NCBI RefSeq assembly: GCF_000002875.2
Contig: NC_009402.2
Location: 665,454-717,953 of the forward strand
Source: Leishmania infantum JPCM5
Taxonomy: Eukaryota; Euglenozoa; Kinetoplastea; Trypanosomatida; Trypanosomatidae
Direction: 5' to 3'
Length of the DNA stretch: 52,500 bases
This document shows, piece after piece, positions 40,028 to 50,238 of the stretch. The notes beneath the pieces were generated by a model. That model was given only the letters and a program-made list of their open reading frames with translations. It did no database searches and was not told where the DNA came from. The position numbers and the translations under genes were made by a program. Position 1 is the first letter of the stretch; every line of letters starts with the position of its first letter.

Positions 40028-41232
40028 AAGAAATCACAGGGCGGTCACCGTTTCCCTCCCCTCGCAAACATCACGAGCCTGTCTACATCTGCCTTGGCCC
40101 ACCACAGAAACACCGCTGGAGAAGTGACGAAGAGGCAACAACACAACGAATGAGAATTGTCGCTAATCTAAGGAGACCTCCTCGCTACCCCCGCTGCTTC
40201 ACATGTTCCTGGCGCACCTCCAATACCTGGGAATGGAGGCTGAACCAGTGCCGCATGGCATCGTCGCACCAAAATCCTCCTCGTATAGATGCGTGCATCG
40301 AATGCATTGCTTACTTCAGCTCAACAGACTCTTTGAACTCTCTCTCTCCACGTCTCTCACACCACTATCGCGGCTTGCCTCATCTCTCCCTTTCTCGTCC
40401 CCTGATGCACTGGGACAACCCCGGGCGCGCATCTACGCCAATGCTGGCATCCTCAGCATCGCCGCTCTCATCACTCCAGCACGTTTCGACTGCGCGAATC
40501 TTCATCTTTCACCTTTACGCAATACAGCACCCCACAGAATCTGACACTAGTGAATTTGCTTTTTTTCGTTTGCTTTGCTTTTCACCTAAACGACAGGGAC
40601 GCTGACATTTCCTCCTTCCCCACCTCGCCAACTCATTTGCCGCGCACCTCTGTGTCACTGCAAGCCGTAGCGCTTCTTCCTGCGGAACCCTTCGGTCGAT
40701 CTGTCGTTATTCATCGCACTGCGCAGCTTGACGGGTTCGGCACTTCCCAGCTGCTTTCGTCCCTCGGCTGCCCAAGCCGCTGTGCGCCATAACACACCCG
40801 TATACATTGTCATACGCACTCCTTCTTCACCTTTACGCGGCCGCACCTTCTCGTCTAACCAACCACGGCAACTACTTTGCTTCTCTATCTTCGGCCCTTA
40901 TTATTATTATCATCCGCGCAGCGCCTTCACCGCGTCTGTTTTTCGTCACCTCTTCTCCCTGTGTTTTCCCTCGCGCTTTCAAATTCCCTAAATCGTGTTT
41001 CTCTCTGACCCGCTCTCCGATACACTCCCGTCCACCCTCCCTGATTCTCTTTTTTCTTGTGTTTGCATCTCTTTGCCCGCTCTCCTACTACGCCGTCTCC
41101 CTCCCTCGCAGCCACTCGCCGCAGTCCCTCTGCGTGCCTCTCTCTCTCTATCTCGGCAGTCTTGCTACCCCTTCTTTCCTTCTGCCGTCACTAGACGCGC
41201 ACTCGCATCCTCGAAGGAGATCCGCTTGGCAA
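40028..41232 (+). promoter_or_regulatory. Intergenic / 5' UTR region of GSH1
   Basis: About 1.2 kb of strongly pyrimidine-rich DNA on the + strand with no recognised gene. Long C/T tracts at 40960-41100 and 41130-41155 end at a candidate acceptor AG at 41158-41159, 74 bases upstream of the gamma-glutamylcysteine synthetase ATG. Confidence 0.5.
41158..41159 (+). promoter_or_regulatory. Candidate spliced-leader acceptor of GSH1 mRNA
   Basis: AG directly after CTCTCTCTCTATCTCGGC. Other AGs at 41110-41111 and 41123-41124 could be used instead. Inferred from tract and spacing. Confidence 0.45.
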
Positions 41233-43296
41233 ATGGGACTCTTGACGACTGGCGGCGCCCCGATACAGTGGGGCACCGATGCAAATAGAAAGGCCATTCC
41301 GCACGTCAGAGAGCACGGCATTCAGCAGTTCCTCAACGTTTTCAAGAACAAAAAGGACCTCCATGGTATGCCGTTTCTCTGGGGAGAGGAGCTGGAGCAC
41401 CAGCTAATCCAGATCCACGATAACACGGTTACCCTCAGCACGGAAAGTGCGATGGTAATGAACAAGCTGAGGGCGCGTCCTGACAACTGCGCCGTGTGGA
41501 ACCCCGAATATGGAAGCTTCATGATCGAAAGCACGCCAGACCACCCGTACAGTCTGTCGGTGGAGAGCCTCGACTCGGTGCAGGACAACATCGAGCGGCG
41601 GTACGACATGCTCAACAAGGAGGCACCACCCGGCGTGGTCGGCACCACCTTTGTGACTTTCCCACTCATGGGCCAGGGCAACTTTGTCCACTGCAGTGAT
41701 AAGAGTTCTCCGTACTCGCAGTCGCTTTTTGTTCCTGATGCGTGCATCAACCAAACGCATCCGCGCTTCGCGAACCTGACGGCAAACATTCGCCTGCGCC
41801 GCGGTCAAAAGGTTTGCGTCCTGGTGCCTCTGTACATGGACTCCCGTACAATGCAGGACACGGTGGACCCCCAACTAAACATTGACCTGACTCCACACAA
41901 CAAGGACATTTGTTACTCCATGAGAGAAAACGGCAGGAACATGACCGACGAACTCTACGCGGAGACGGACGCGTCTGCCGCTCTGCTAGTGCCCAGCAGC
42001 TCTCTCGATCCACGCGAGGACTACCCTGTCACCGAGACGCTGAAGCAGCTCTTCACCCCTGCTACGCTCTACTACTACGCACAGTACTTCACGGGACAGC
42101 GCCGCGAGCATATGCAGGAACGCTACAACGCGTGTAACTGCCCCGCAACCTTGGTCAGCCACCCGTGCATCTACATGGACTGCATGGCCTTTGGCATGGG
42201 TAACAGCGCTCTGCAAGTGACGATGCAGCTGGACAACATTCACGAGGCGCGCCACGTGTACGACCAGCTCGCCATCTTGTGCCCGGCATTTCTGGCTCTC
42301 AGCTCAGCCACGCCGTTCCAAAAGGGTCTTCTTTGCGACACCGATGTGCGCTGGCTGACTATCGCCGGCGCTGTCGACGACCGCCGCGTGGAGGAGGTGC
42401 CGCGTATTCTCAAGTCTCGCTACGACTCCATCTCCGTCTTCATCAGCGACAGAACCGAAAACCTCGAGGAATTCAACGATTCACAAATAGCGATAAACCG
42501 CTCGTACTGTGAACTTCTGAAGGACTCCGGTGTGGACGTGCGGTTGGCGAACCACATTGCACATTTGTTCATTCGAGATCCGCTTGTGATATACGACAAG
42601 ATGATCGACATCGATGACACGACGCACACGGAGCACTTTGACAACATCCAGTCCACTAACTGGCAGACAGTGCGCTTCAAGCCTCCGCCGATAGGAAACG
42701 ACATTGGCTGGCGCGTTGAGTTCCGCGTGATGGATATTCAGCCAACACCGTTCGAAAACGCCGCCTTCGCCGTCTTCATTCCGCTTCTCACCAAGGCCAT
42801 CATCACCTACAAGCCCTGCTTTTACACCAAGATCTCCATCGTCGACGAGAATATGGGCCGCGCACATCGCATCAACCCGTGTGGAGAACAATACATTATG
42901 CGCAAGGACATTTTCGCCGACAAGTGCACCGCCAGCGACGAGGAGACGGCGAGGATGAGCATTGACGAGATCTTCAACGGCAAGGAGGGCGGCTTCTATG
43001 GACTCATCCCCCTCGTGTGCCGCTATCTAGACGACGAGGGGAAGCGAAGTCCCCTCGTAAACTCCTACCTGAAGTTCCTGTCAATGCGCGCCTCTGGCCG
43101 CATTCCCACACCTGCGCAGTACATGCGCAAGTTTGTCACGACACACCCCGACTACAAGCACGACTCACGCCTCACCGACAGCATCGCGCGTGACCTTGTG
43201 CAGCGCATGCACGGCCTGGCTGCGAATCAGATCCACGACGATGACTACCTTCCCATGAGCTTTTTCACGGCCGATGCAGTAGAGAGCACCAAGTGA
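41233..43296 (+). CDS. GSH1: Gamma-glutamylcysteine synthetase (glutamate-cysteine ligase)
   Basis: A 687-residue eukaryotic-type glutamate-cysteine ligase. It performs the ATP-dependent first and rate-limiting step of glutathione synthesis, and therefore of trypanothione, the main thiol of these parasites. The start MGLLTTGGAPIQWGTDANRK fits the family. FLWGEELEHQLI early in the protein carries the glutamates of the ligase active site, and PEYGSFMIESTP with GTTFVTFPLMGQGNF follows in family order. Later segments IYMDCMAFGMGNSALQVTMQ, IGNDIGWRVEFRVMDIQPTP and the ending fit the complete enzyme. The frame is open from 40807, but the residues before 41233 are UTR translation. The gene lies between two sense family B retroposon copies, with three other genes. 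GSH1 amplification is documented in arsenite/antimony-resistant Leishmania. Confidence 0.97.
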   Translation: MGLLTTGGAPIQWGTDANRKAIPHVREHGIQQFLNVFKNKKDLHGMPFLWGEELEHQLIQIHDNTVTLSTESAMVMNKLRARPDNCAVWNPEYGSFMIESTPDHPYSLSVESLDSVQDNIERRYDMLNKEAPPGVVGTTFVTFPLMGQGNFVHCSDKSSPYSQSLFVPDACINQTHPRFANLTANIRLRRGQKVCVLVPLYMDSRTMQDTVDPQLNIDLTPHNKDICYSMRENGRNMTDELYAETDASAALLVPSSSLDPREDYPVTETLKQLFTPATLYYYAQYFTGQRREHMQERYNACNCPATLVSHPCIYMDCMAFGMGNSALQVTMQLDNIHEARHVYDQLAILCPAFLALSSATPFQKGLLCDTDVRWLTIAGAVDDRRVEEVPRILKSRYDSISVFISDRTENLEEFNDSQIAINRSYCELLKDSGVDVRLANHIAHLFIRDPLVIYDKMIDIDDTTHTEHFDNIQSTNWQTVRFKPPPIGNDIGWRVEFRVMDIQPTPFENAAFAVFIPLLTKAIITYKPCFYTKISIVDENMGRAHRINPCGEQYIMRKDIFADKCTASDEETARMSIDEIFNGKEGGFYGLIPLVCRYLDDEGKRSPLVNSYLKFLSMRASGRIPTPAQYMRKFVTTHPDYKHDSRLTDSIARDLVQRMHGLAANQIHDDDYLPMSFFTADAVESTK

Positions 43297-43683
43297 AGTC
43301 TTTCTTCTCATTCCCACGGACTGCAGAACGAAAGCGCCCAAGGCGTATGCTGCGTTCAGTCCCGCGCATGTGCGCTAAAGTCGACCCCGCTTTAAGCTAT
43401 TTACTGAAGAACCACCCCTCCCCCAAAACAAAAAATAAAGAAAGCATTCCAGACAAAAAAAAACAACAATATGGACCGTGTCTCACTTTTGCCTTCCTTC
43501 TTTTTTCCTGTGCTTTGCCTGCTGGCTTACGTCCGCGGCGGAGCAGCAACGTTGGCGCATACAGCAGCAGTTCTCTCCCTCGTTTCTTCTGCTGATTGTG
43601 CGCTTACTCTGTGCTGCTGCGCCATGCCTATTCTGATTTGTCTCGTATCCAGCGCTGTATTCCCTCTCTTTTCCCTATTGCCC
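43297..43683 (+). other. Intergenic region (3' UTR of GSH1)
   Basis: No gene. A-rich DNA at 43428-43470 may form part of a polyadenylation region; a T-rich tract at 43490-43510 follows. The family B retroposon begins at the right edge. Confidence 0.4.
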
Positions 43684-44138
43684 TCATGATGCCGGCCACC
43701 ACACGCTGGCGTCATGATCCAATACTCACTCGTTGTGATAATGCCGAGCAGCCTGCAGCCTGCAGCCTGCCCTCTGGTGCGGCTGCGGGCTCTCTGGCGC
43801 CGGTGGACAGGGCTTGGCTGGCGCTGTGCCGAAGAGACGTATAGCCATGCTCACGCCTGGACCAGCCCACTACGAGTCCTGCCCGCGTATTCAGCACGTA
43901 CACGCATCCACCATCTCTTCTCCTGCTGTTACTGCGCTGCGGTGATGTCGTGCGTAGTTCTGGGCCTCGGCTGCTGTGTATGCGCAGTAGAATGGCAGTG
44001 GGCTGGGCGACGCCGAAGGGCGTCGGTGGACCCCGCTCCCTGTCATTGCCGCCGTGCGACACAGCGGTGGGTGGGCTGCGGTTACGTATGCGTGTATAGG
44101 TGCTGACTTGTTCGTGGTGGGGTGGACACGTTGGAAAC
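43684..44138 (+). mobile_element. Family B retroposon copy (SIDER1-like), downstream of GSH1
   Basis: Identical through its body, as far as I can compare, to 34013-34467. Its 5' tip differs: TCATGATGCCGG instead of TGACAATGCCGG. It lies in the GSH1 3' intergenic region in sense orientation, where SIDER elements have been linked to mRNA stability in Leishmania. It ends at TTGGAAAC near 44138. The DIRE starts only about 440 bases further on. Confidence 0.8.
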
Positions 44139-44578
44139 AAAAGATAACCTTATCTTCGCGTCTGGCTGCCACTCAGAACTGTGCCTTTGATTGCTTTCTG
44201 CCCCTCTTTTGCTATTCTATTTCAACCCTGTGGGCTCCCCGACAGGAGTCGTGAAAAGGTCATGCCGGCACAGCACAAGCGGGCCTCTGATGAGAAAAGC
44301 ATCGAGGGGGGAGATGGACACTAGGACACATAGAGGAAGCAGCAGCAAACAAAACAGCTGAAACAATAGGTTTAAGATGTCTGCGTAGAACATTCTTGCT
44401 TGCGTGTGTGTGCTCGACTTTCTTTTTTTTTTTCTGCTTTTCTTTTGGTTGTGCGTTACTTTCTCCGGCACTCACCGTTCCTCCCCCTTCCAACGCTTTC
44501 GGTCAGCACCATGGCCACTGTCTTTTCCCGTTTTTTTTTCCTTTTAACGGTTTACTCTTGCGTGCTTCCCGCTGATTG
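44139..44578 (+). other. Spacer between family B copy and DIRE
   Basis: No gene recognised. An A-rich patch lies near 44340-44365 and T-rich runs at 44420-44450 and 44528-44545. The spacer is unlike either neighbouring repeat. Confidence 0.4.
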
Positions 44579-47110
44579 TGACAATGCCGGCCACCACACG
44601 CTGGCGTCATGATCCAATACTCACTCGTTGTGATAATGCCGAGCAGCCTGCAGCCTGCAGCCTGCCCTCTGGTGCGGCTGCGGGCTCTCTGGCGCCGGTG
44701 GACAGGGCTTGGCTGGCGCTGTGCCGAAGAGACGTATAGCCATGCTCACGCCTGGACCAGCCCACTACGAGTCCTGCCCGCGTATTCAGCACGTACACGC
44801 ATCCACCATCTCTTCTCCTGCTGTTACTGCGCTGCGGTGATGTCGTGCGTAGTTCTGGGCCTCGGCTGCTGTGTATGCGCAGTAGAATGGCAGTGGGCTG
44901 GGCGACGCCGAAGGGCGTCGGCGTGCCCAGCTTCTTGCAAGTATGCAATAGCATTCTGTGTTCTGCAAGAGACGCATTCCATCCTGGCGGGCCTGCAAGG
45001 CATGTGGCCACCCGTCTTTTCAGCATTCTGGCATATCACGAGGCGAAGAGCGTGGTGGCGGCGCCTCCGTGCGAAGGCAGGAGGACATACGTACAGGTGT
45101 AGCCCCCTCCTTCTCCGCCATGCCGTTCTAAAGAGCTAAGTTGCAGCAGTGGCAGCCTGGATGTGCTGCAGTGACCCTACTAGACGGATACTAGCCTCAG
45201 GTCCGGCTACACACCTACAGCAGGTGCCCTGGTGGGACAGCAAGTGCTGTCGATCAGATACAAAGCAGCGTCGCGCCCAGCCCTCGTGTTGTCGGAATGG
45301 ACGCCAACTCGCACCACCCGGTGTGGGACACGAAAGGACAACCCGACCGAGCCCGGTCCATTCCATACAATTGGCCCCATCGTAAATACTTGACATGTGC
45401 AAAGGGAGGAGGACATCCCAGCATGGCACAGCGCAGACGGGGCCACGGACACGTCAACGGACGTCACCCGGGCGCTCGACTGCCTCACCTGCGATTGGGG
45501 CACCGTCACCACGGAGCCGAGCCACGACTGCACGATGCAGTCCACTATCCACTTTCAGGAAGCATATGACGCGATGCCGCCAGCGTTGATTGGCACCTCA
45601 TCATACTCTTTCCAAAGGGCGGACTGGAATCTGCAGCGCACCGTGATTAAGAAATCGTCCCTCCAAGTCCGTGTCCGCCGCAGCAACGGAGAAGCGAAGA
45701 CGCGCAAGGTTCCGACTACTGCGATGACGACGATCTCCACAACACCGCAACGCATACACAGCTGCATAGCGTCCCTCATGGATACAGTGAAAGTCATAAC
45801 TATCACCAACCATCACCAGGTGCCGTGCCCCGGCTACTACAGCTGCTTCTGGACCGTTGTGGAGGCCTAAACGAACCTCACCAGAGGGAGCTCTTGCCAA
45901 AATATCCTGTGCATCCTCCCAGCACTGCCTTCCCTTGGAGATGCTCGTGAAAGAGCCCCCAAAAACGCCACATTGGAGACCTGTGTACACTCCTGCAGCG
46001 GTGCAAGTCCTCCCCAATCCCGAATCATGGGCACGGATTCAGGCTATCCATGCCACCCCAGCGCACGACGCGCACCAATAGTGTGACAAGACAATCACCA
46101 CCCCAGCACGACATCCAGCAGCCCCCTTCCCCCATCGCGTCCCACCACGAGACCCACCACCGCGCCTTTCAGGCCGTTCACGATTGGTGTGCTCCAGGTG
46201 GTGCTCCATGAAGTCGACTACGGCCCCGCCCCGAGCCTCGACGAGGTTCGCTGTGAGAGCGTCAAGGCTGTACCGACGCACGGAAAGAGGGGCGCCGCTG
46301 GATATTTACAACCAGAGCGTCGCCACCGGCCGCGTCGCTTCTACATGGAAAGGATAGGCTCACCGTGCCCCCTTCCCCTCGCCTGCAGCCGCACGTGCCC
46401 AATGGTGTGGCCCCGTGCCCTACTGTCTCTGTGACACTGACCCGTGATCTGCGCAACCCACATGAGCAACGTACCTCGCGACGACTGCGCGACCATCTGG
46501 GACACAAACTCCAGCCACGGCAGCCTGACTGCCGTCCCCACCGCTCCACTGCAGACCGCGTGGACTTGCGCCCCCACACGGCGGCCCAGCACCAGCCAGG
46601 TGCCGCTATAGGGGCGGCGTCTGTGGGCTCGACGCTCACGCCTTTCGGCTCGTAGCCCACGGCGCTGAAGAGTGCGGCGTAGACCCACGCCATGCTGTGG
46701 GATGCCGCGGCTTTAAGAGGCTGAGGGGGAAAAAGCATGGCATGCATGCCGAGTGCGGGGCCTGGGAGGGCCCTGACCTGCGGGTGACCGACTTTCTCCC
46801 TGGTCTCATCCGGCATGCACCTGCACCACTGTCTCTGCCCTCGATGAGGACACTGAAGGCGGCCCCGCTTTGGGTCAAGGCATGCGGTCAAGCCGAGTGT
46901 GTCTAGCGCCGGCCGCGCGGCACGTAACCGCAGAAGGGACGATGAAGGACGAGACGAGCCCGCTAGACGCATGACCTCATTCGGTGTCAGGACGGCTCCA
47001 TCTGGTCGACCAGGGTTTAGCCGCAGTGTGACAGCGGCAAGTGAGGTGTGGTTGTGCATGCTTGTCTATGTGTTGGCTTGTACATGGTAGTATAACATGC
47101 TGAAGAAAGA
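44579..47110 (+). mobile_element. Degenerate ingi/L1Tc-related retroelement (DIRE)
   Basis: The first about 340 bases are identical to the 5' part of family B. The sequence then diverges at about 44922 into roughly 2.1 kb with broken remnants of a non-LTR retrotransposon polyprotein. Recognisable pieces are LQETHS (44963-44980), the APE-endonuclease motif DANSHHPVWD (45300-45329) and ADWNLQR (45619-45639), the usual link to the reverse transcriptase. These lie in three different reading frames. No reverse-transcriptase core is recognised, so the middle seems deleted or decayed beyond recognition. The last about 80 bases (47025-47105) resemble the 3' end of family B, placing the element's 3' end near 47110 at an A-rich GAAGAAAGAA. 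Autonomous relatives are about 5 kb. Confidence 0.75.
44922..45870 (+). pseudogene. Frameshifted APE-type endonuclease remnant of the DIRE
   Basis: Coding remnants of the apurinic/apyrimidinic-like endonuclease of ingi-clade elements. The first frame reads CVLQETHSILAGLQ, the second carries NSHHPVWDTKGQPDRARS and the third carries SHDCTMQSTIHFQEAYDAM, then SYSFQRADWNLQR. In an intact element all three would be one frame, so at least two frameshifts separate them. The reading becomes unrecognisable after about 45650. Non-functional. Confidence 0.6.
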
Positions 47111-48243
47111 ACCCCATCCCCCGCATCACCGGCATCGTCTCTCCCTGCGCACCAATCCGCGTTCGCCTATCCATGCCGCTGGTAAAGGAGAGGATGTGAG
47201 GAGTAGAGGCAAGACGAACGGGGCTCTGCGCGAGGAGGGATGACGGCGCGACTTTTTTTCTATTTTCAAATATGCGTCTCTCGTTTTCACAGTCACTGTG
47301 GCTGTTATTAGCTCATTTTTTTCTGTTCTCTGTTTCTGAAGTGCGCCCTCCTTGTTTTACCGGCACGCGAGCTCAACAGCGATTCATTAGCGACAGTTCG
47401 AACTCCGTGACATGTTAGGTTTTTCGCTAGCGCTGGGAAAGGGAGGAAGACGTAATATATTCCCTGGCTCTATAGCGGCTTCGTGTTGCTGGGTATCGTC
47501 CTTTTTTGGTTCTTGTCGATGCGGACAACGGAGATGGCAAACGGCAAGCATGCATCGTGGAGCGCATTCGACAGGAATATGCCCGTGCCTTTTCTATTAT
47601 ACTTTTTTTATTTTACTCGATGCTCGCTGGTTCTCGGCAACTTGAAGACGTGTCTCTCCGGGTAGGACTTACCACGCTGACGGCCACCGTACGGTTGAAG
47701 TTGGCCAGCCAACGCCCTTTGCTGGTCTACATAAAACTGCCTGGTCTTCTGTAGAGTTCGTCCATACGAGAACACACTCATCTCGCGAAGAGAATCACTA
47801 AAAAATGAAAACTAAGCGAATACTATCTTTGGTTGCTGCGGACTGTACCCGTGCCACGTGGTGGAAGCCGTCCCGCGTGGGAGCGTTCTAACCCTCCGTC
47901 GGCTCGCACAACACAGGCACACGCGTCGACCAAAACGGCCGCGCCAAATGAGAGCAGGAGGAAGGGGTAACAGACAGATACAGTGACAGCGTCAACAGGA
48001 CGGTGCAATTCATACACATGGCTCAGCGCTTCTGTTGCTCTTCGTCCTGCAGACGTCTTTTTCCTCCCGTTTTCCACTTACGCTGAATGTGGTTTGCCAA
48101 GGTTAGCCCCCTCTCTTATCACTCCTGTGCATCTCCGTATCTCTGTGGTGTGCCGCCTTCGCCACTCCCATGACGAAAGAACACACTCGTATTCATCACG
48201 ACCTTCGACACTCTCCCGCGCGCACGAGCCTTTGACGTGGGCG
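47111..48243 (+). promoter_or_regulatory. Intergenic / 5' UTR region of the last gene
   Basis: No gene recognised. T-rich runs at 47252-47262, 47318-47330 and 47605-47615, and an A-rich patch at 47798-47815. The frame of the next gene is open from 47983 but reads UTR-like sequence before 48244. Confidence 0.4.
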
Positions 48244-50238
48244 ATGTCGGAGTTAGGCAGGGATCACCTGCCCCATATTCAGGGGGTGGCGGCGTTTCGC
48301 AAAAGCGACATTTCAACCATGCCCTCTGTGGCAGCGGCCTGCCGTGCCTCCGAACCGCTACCTCGCCTGTACACGAGCACGGCCACGCTAGGCCGCATCT
48401 ATGCACCGAGCGCGCCACACCGCATGACGAAAGGAACTGCGAGCACACACGGCCGCGCAGCTCCTGGGCGCCGTTTTCACGCTGTAACTGCTGGAAGTCG
48501 AGCGCTCACGACAAAGGATATGCACTGCAGGCATCCGTACCATCTCATGCCCCTTGGATCCTCCTACCACACACCGCTCGGCTACTACAGAGATGCGCTG
48601 CGCTTTGCACAGACCGTGGAGGAGTCACAGAGGACAGCCATCAAATTTGAAGAGCGCCGGTGCCGGCTGCGCCTTTACAAGAAGTGCGCGTCTCACGCGC
48701 ATCGGATTGCGCCTCCTTCTAGGGAGACTCGACATCTCGCCTGCACCGCGGAGCCGCCGCAGCCCGTGAAAACGGTCGGGCCTCCCGCGTTTCTCATCGT
48801 GTCCTACGACTCCATGTCATCTGTATCGGAAAGCAAACTGGAAGATGAAGACCATAACAGTTTTTCTCCGCCATCTCCCCGCGTGCTGCAAGAGAAGGAG
48901 GCCGACAACGTCGTCGAGAATTTGATGAGGGCGAACAATGTCAGCGCGCACGCACGTTGGTCTACGGCGGGCACCTCAGCCACGCCTCCTCTCTTTCTCG
49001 GCGATCAACTGTCGCGGCGCCCGTGCGAGACCAAGGAGCATCTGCCCACCCTGCCTGCGCAGTTAACAGGTCCGCCAGGAATCGCTGCGTCCAAGGGCGA
49101 TGCGCGAGACGCTGGCGCGCAACACGAGCTGTTGGAACAGCAGCCCCCTCGGTTAGTGGAGACACCTTTGACGTCACACGCGATTTGGCTATCCACCTCA
49201 CACCACTACACCGAGCCAGCACCGTCTGTGGCGCCGGTCTTGGAGTTTTCGGTGTACCCACTGGTGCATCGCGCCGCCGCGCATGAGGATTCGCGGACAA
49301 CATTGAAGACGCTGACGATGTCTGGGGCGCCACACGGTGACCCGGGGACGCTAATTTGCTTAGATACGCTGCGCACTGAGCGCCTGCTCGAGGCGCTGCA
49401 GTGGGTAGAGGCTGCCATTCAGCACGCTACCGAGTTACAGGCACATAGGTTCACCGCGCCACCACAACTGTATTCATTGGAAGCGGAGCAGAGCTCTGCT
49501 GTGCGCCAGGGCACCAAACCGCTACAACCTCCTCAGCACAATCCTCAGGAGGAGCAGCCACCTTGGGAGTGCACCCCTATGACAGAAGTCGTGCCCCGGC
49601 GCGAGAATGTTCCCTTTGAAGGCCTCAAGGAGCTGCGTGCACTGCGGAGGAAAGAGGCTGCCGCTCTGGTGAGCTCCTGCTTTTCAGTCGTAATCGGCGC
49701 CGTGCCCCAATCCATGTGCGGTAAGGGGACACCGACGACACCACTCGCAGCCGTCACTGCACCGACCGAGTACGAAGCCGCTGCCAACCCGCTGTCCTCG
49801 GTGCCGCCACGCCCAACCTCTGCTGCATCTGAAGAAATTTTGCACCAGCTGCGGTTGGAGGTGTCGCGTACGATGGTGAGCTCCATTTTGAGCTGCACTG
49901 CTGCGGTTCACAGGGCTTTAGTGCCGCGCAACCAGATGTGTTCCGCAAACAGGGAGGAAAAGGTAGCCACCGCTCTCGATCTCTTCTCACCGCCGCTGCT
50001 TCGTCAGACGTCCCTCGTGGAGCACCATGATGGCACCTTATCTCCTCCGATGCTTGCCCCAGCGCGTGAGGCTGACTTGTATCAGCTGCGTCGCGATCTA
50101 GCCCATCAACTGGCGACAACAGTGACACAGTCGACTCACCCCACCGAGTTTGCCTACGCTGATATCGATCGTGCTAAGGCAGCCAATATTTCGGAGCCGC
50201 ACTTCCACAAGGTGAGTATCTTTCCCCGAATCGTCTGA
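48244..50238 (+). CDS. Unknown 664-aa protein with three related C-terminal helices
   Basis: Last recognisable gene before the telomere. It starts MSELGRDHLPHIQGVAAFRK. The N-terminal 200 residues are basic and Ser/His-rich, with a YYRDALRFAQTVEESQRTAI helix near 125-145. The middle is Pro/Ser/Ala-rich and probably disordered. The last 200 residues carry three similar helical stretches: LKELRALRRKEAAALVSS (about 461), LHQLRLEVSRTMVSSIL (about 533) and LYQLRRDLAHQLATTVTQS (about 612). Each has a leucine/arginine heptad-like head and a Ser/Val-rich tail. No family recognised. The frame ends 13 codons after an AAG|GTGAGT sequence, which looks like a 5' splice site but is probably chance. Possibly a cytoskeleton-associated or scaffold protein; this is inference. 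Confidence 0.75.
   Translation: MSELGRDHLPHIQGVAAFRKSDISTMPSVAAACRASEPLPRLYTSTATLGRIYAPSAPHRMTKGTASTHGRAAPGRRFHAVTAGSRALTTKDMHCRHPYHLMPLGSSYHTPLGYYRDALRFAQTVEESQRTAIKFEERRCRLRLYKKCASHAHRIAPPSRETRHLACTAEPPQPVKTVGPPAFLIVSYDSMSSVSESKLEDEDHNSFSPPSPRVLQEKEADNVVENLMRANNVSAHARWSTAGTSATPPLFLGDQLSRRPCETKEHLPTLPAQLTGPPGIAASKGDARDAGAQHELLEQQPPRLVETPLTSHAIWLSTSHHYTEPAPSVAPVLEFSVYPLVHRAAAHEDSRTTLKTLTMSGAPHGDPGTLICLDTLRTERLLEALQWVEAAIQHATELQAHRFTAPPQLYSLEAEQSSAVRQGTKPLQPPQHNPQEEQPPWECTPMTEVVPRRENVPFEGLKELRALRRKEAAALVSSCFSVVIGAVPQSMCGKGTPTTPLAAVTAPTEYEAAANPLSSVPPRPTSAASEEILHQLRLEVSRTMVSSILSCTAAVHRALVPRNQMCSANREEKVATALDLFSPPLLRQTSLVEHHDGTLSPPMLAPAREADLYQLRRDLAHQLATTVTQSTHPTEFAYADIDRAKAANISEPHFHKVSIFPRIV

Noticed and set aside
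46262..47059. 265-codon minus-strand ORF in the DIRE
   Set aside because: It is antisense within a degenerate retroelement whose sense is +, with no recognised domain.
43684..47110. Target-site duplications around the family B copy and the DIRE
   Set aside because: No convincing direct repeat of 8-15 bases could be matched at both ends by eye, probably because the boundaries are uncertain and the elements old.
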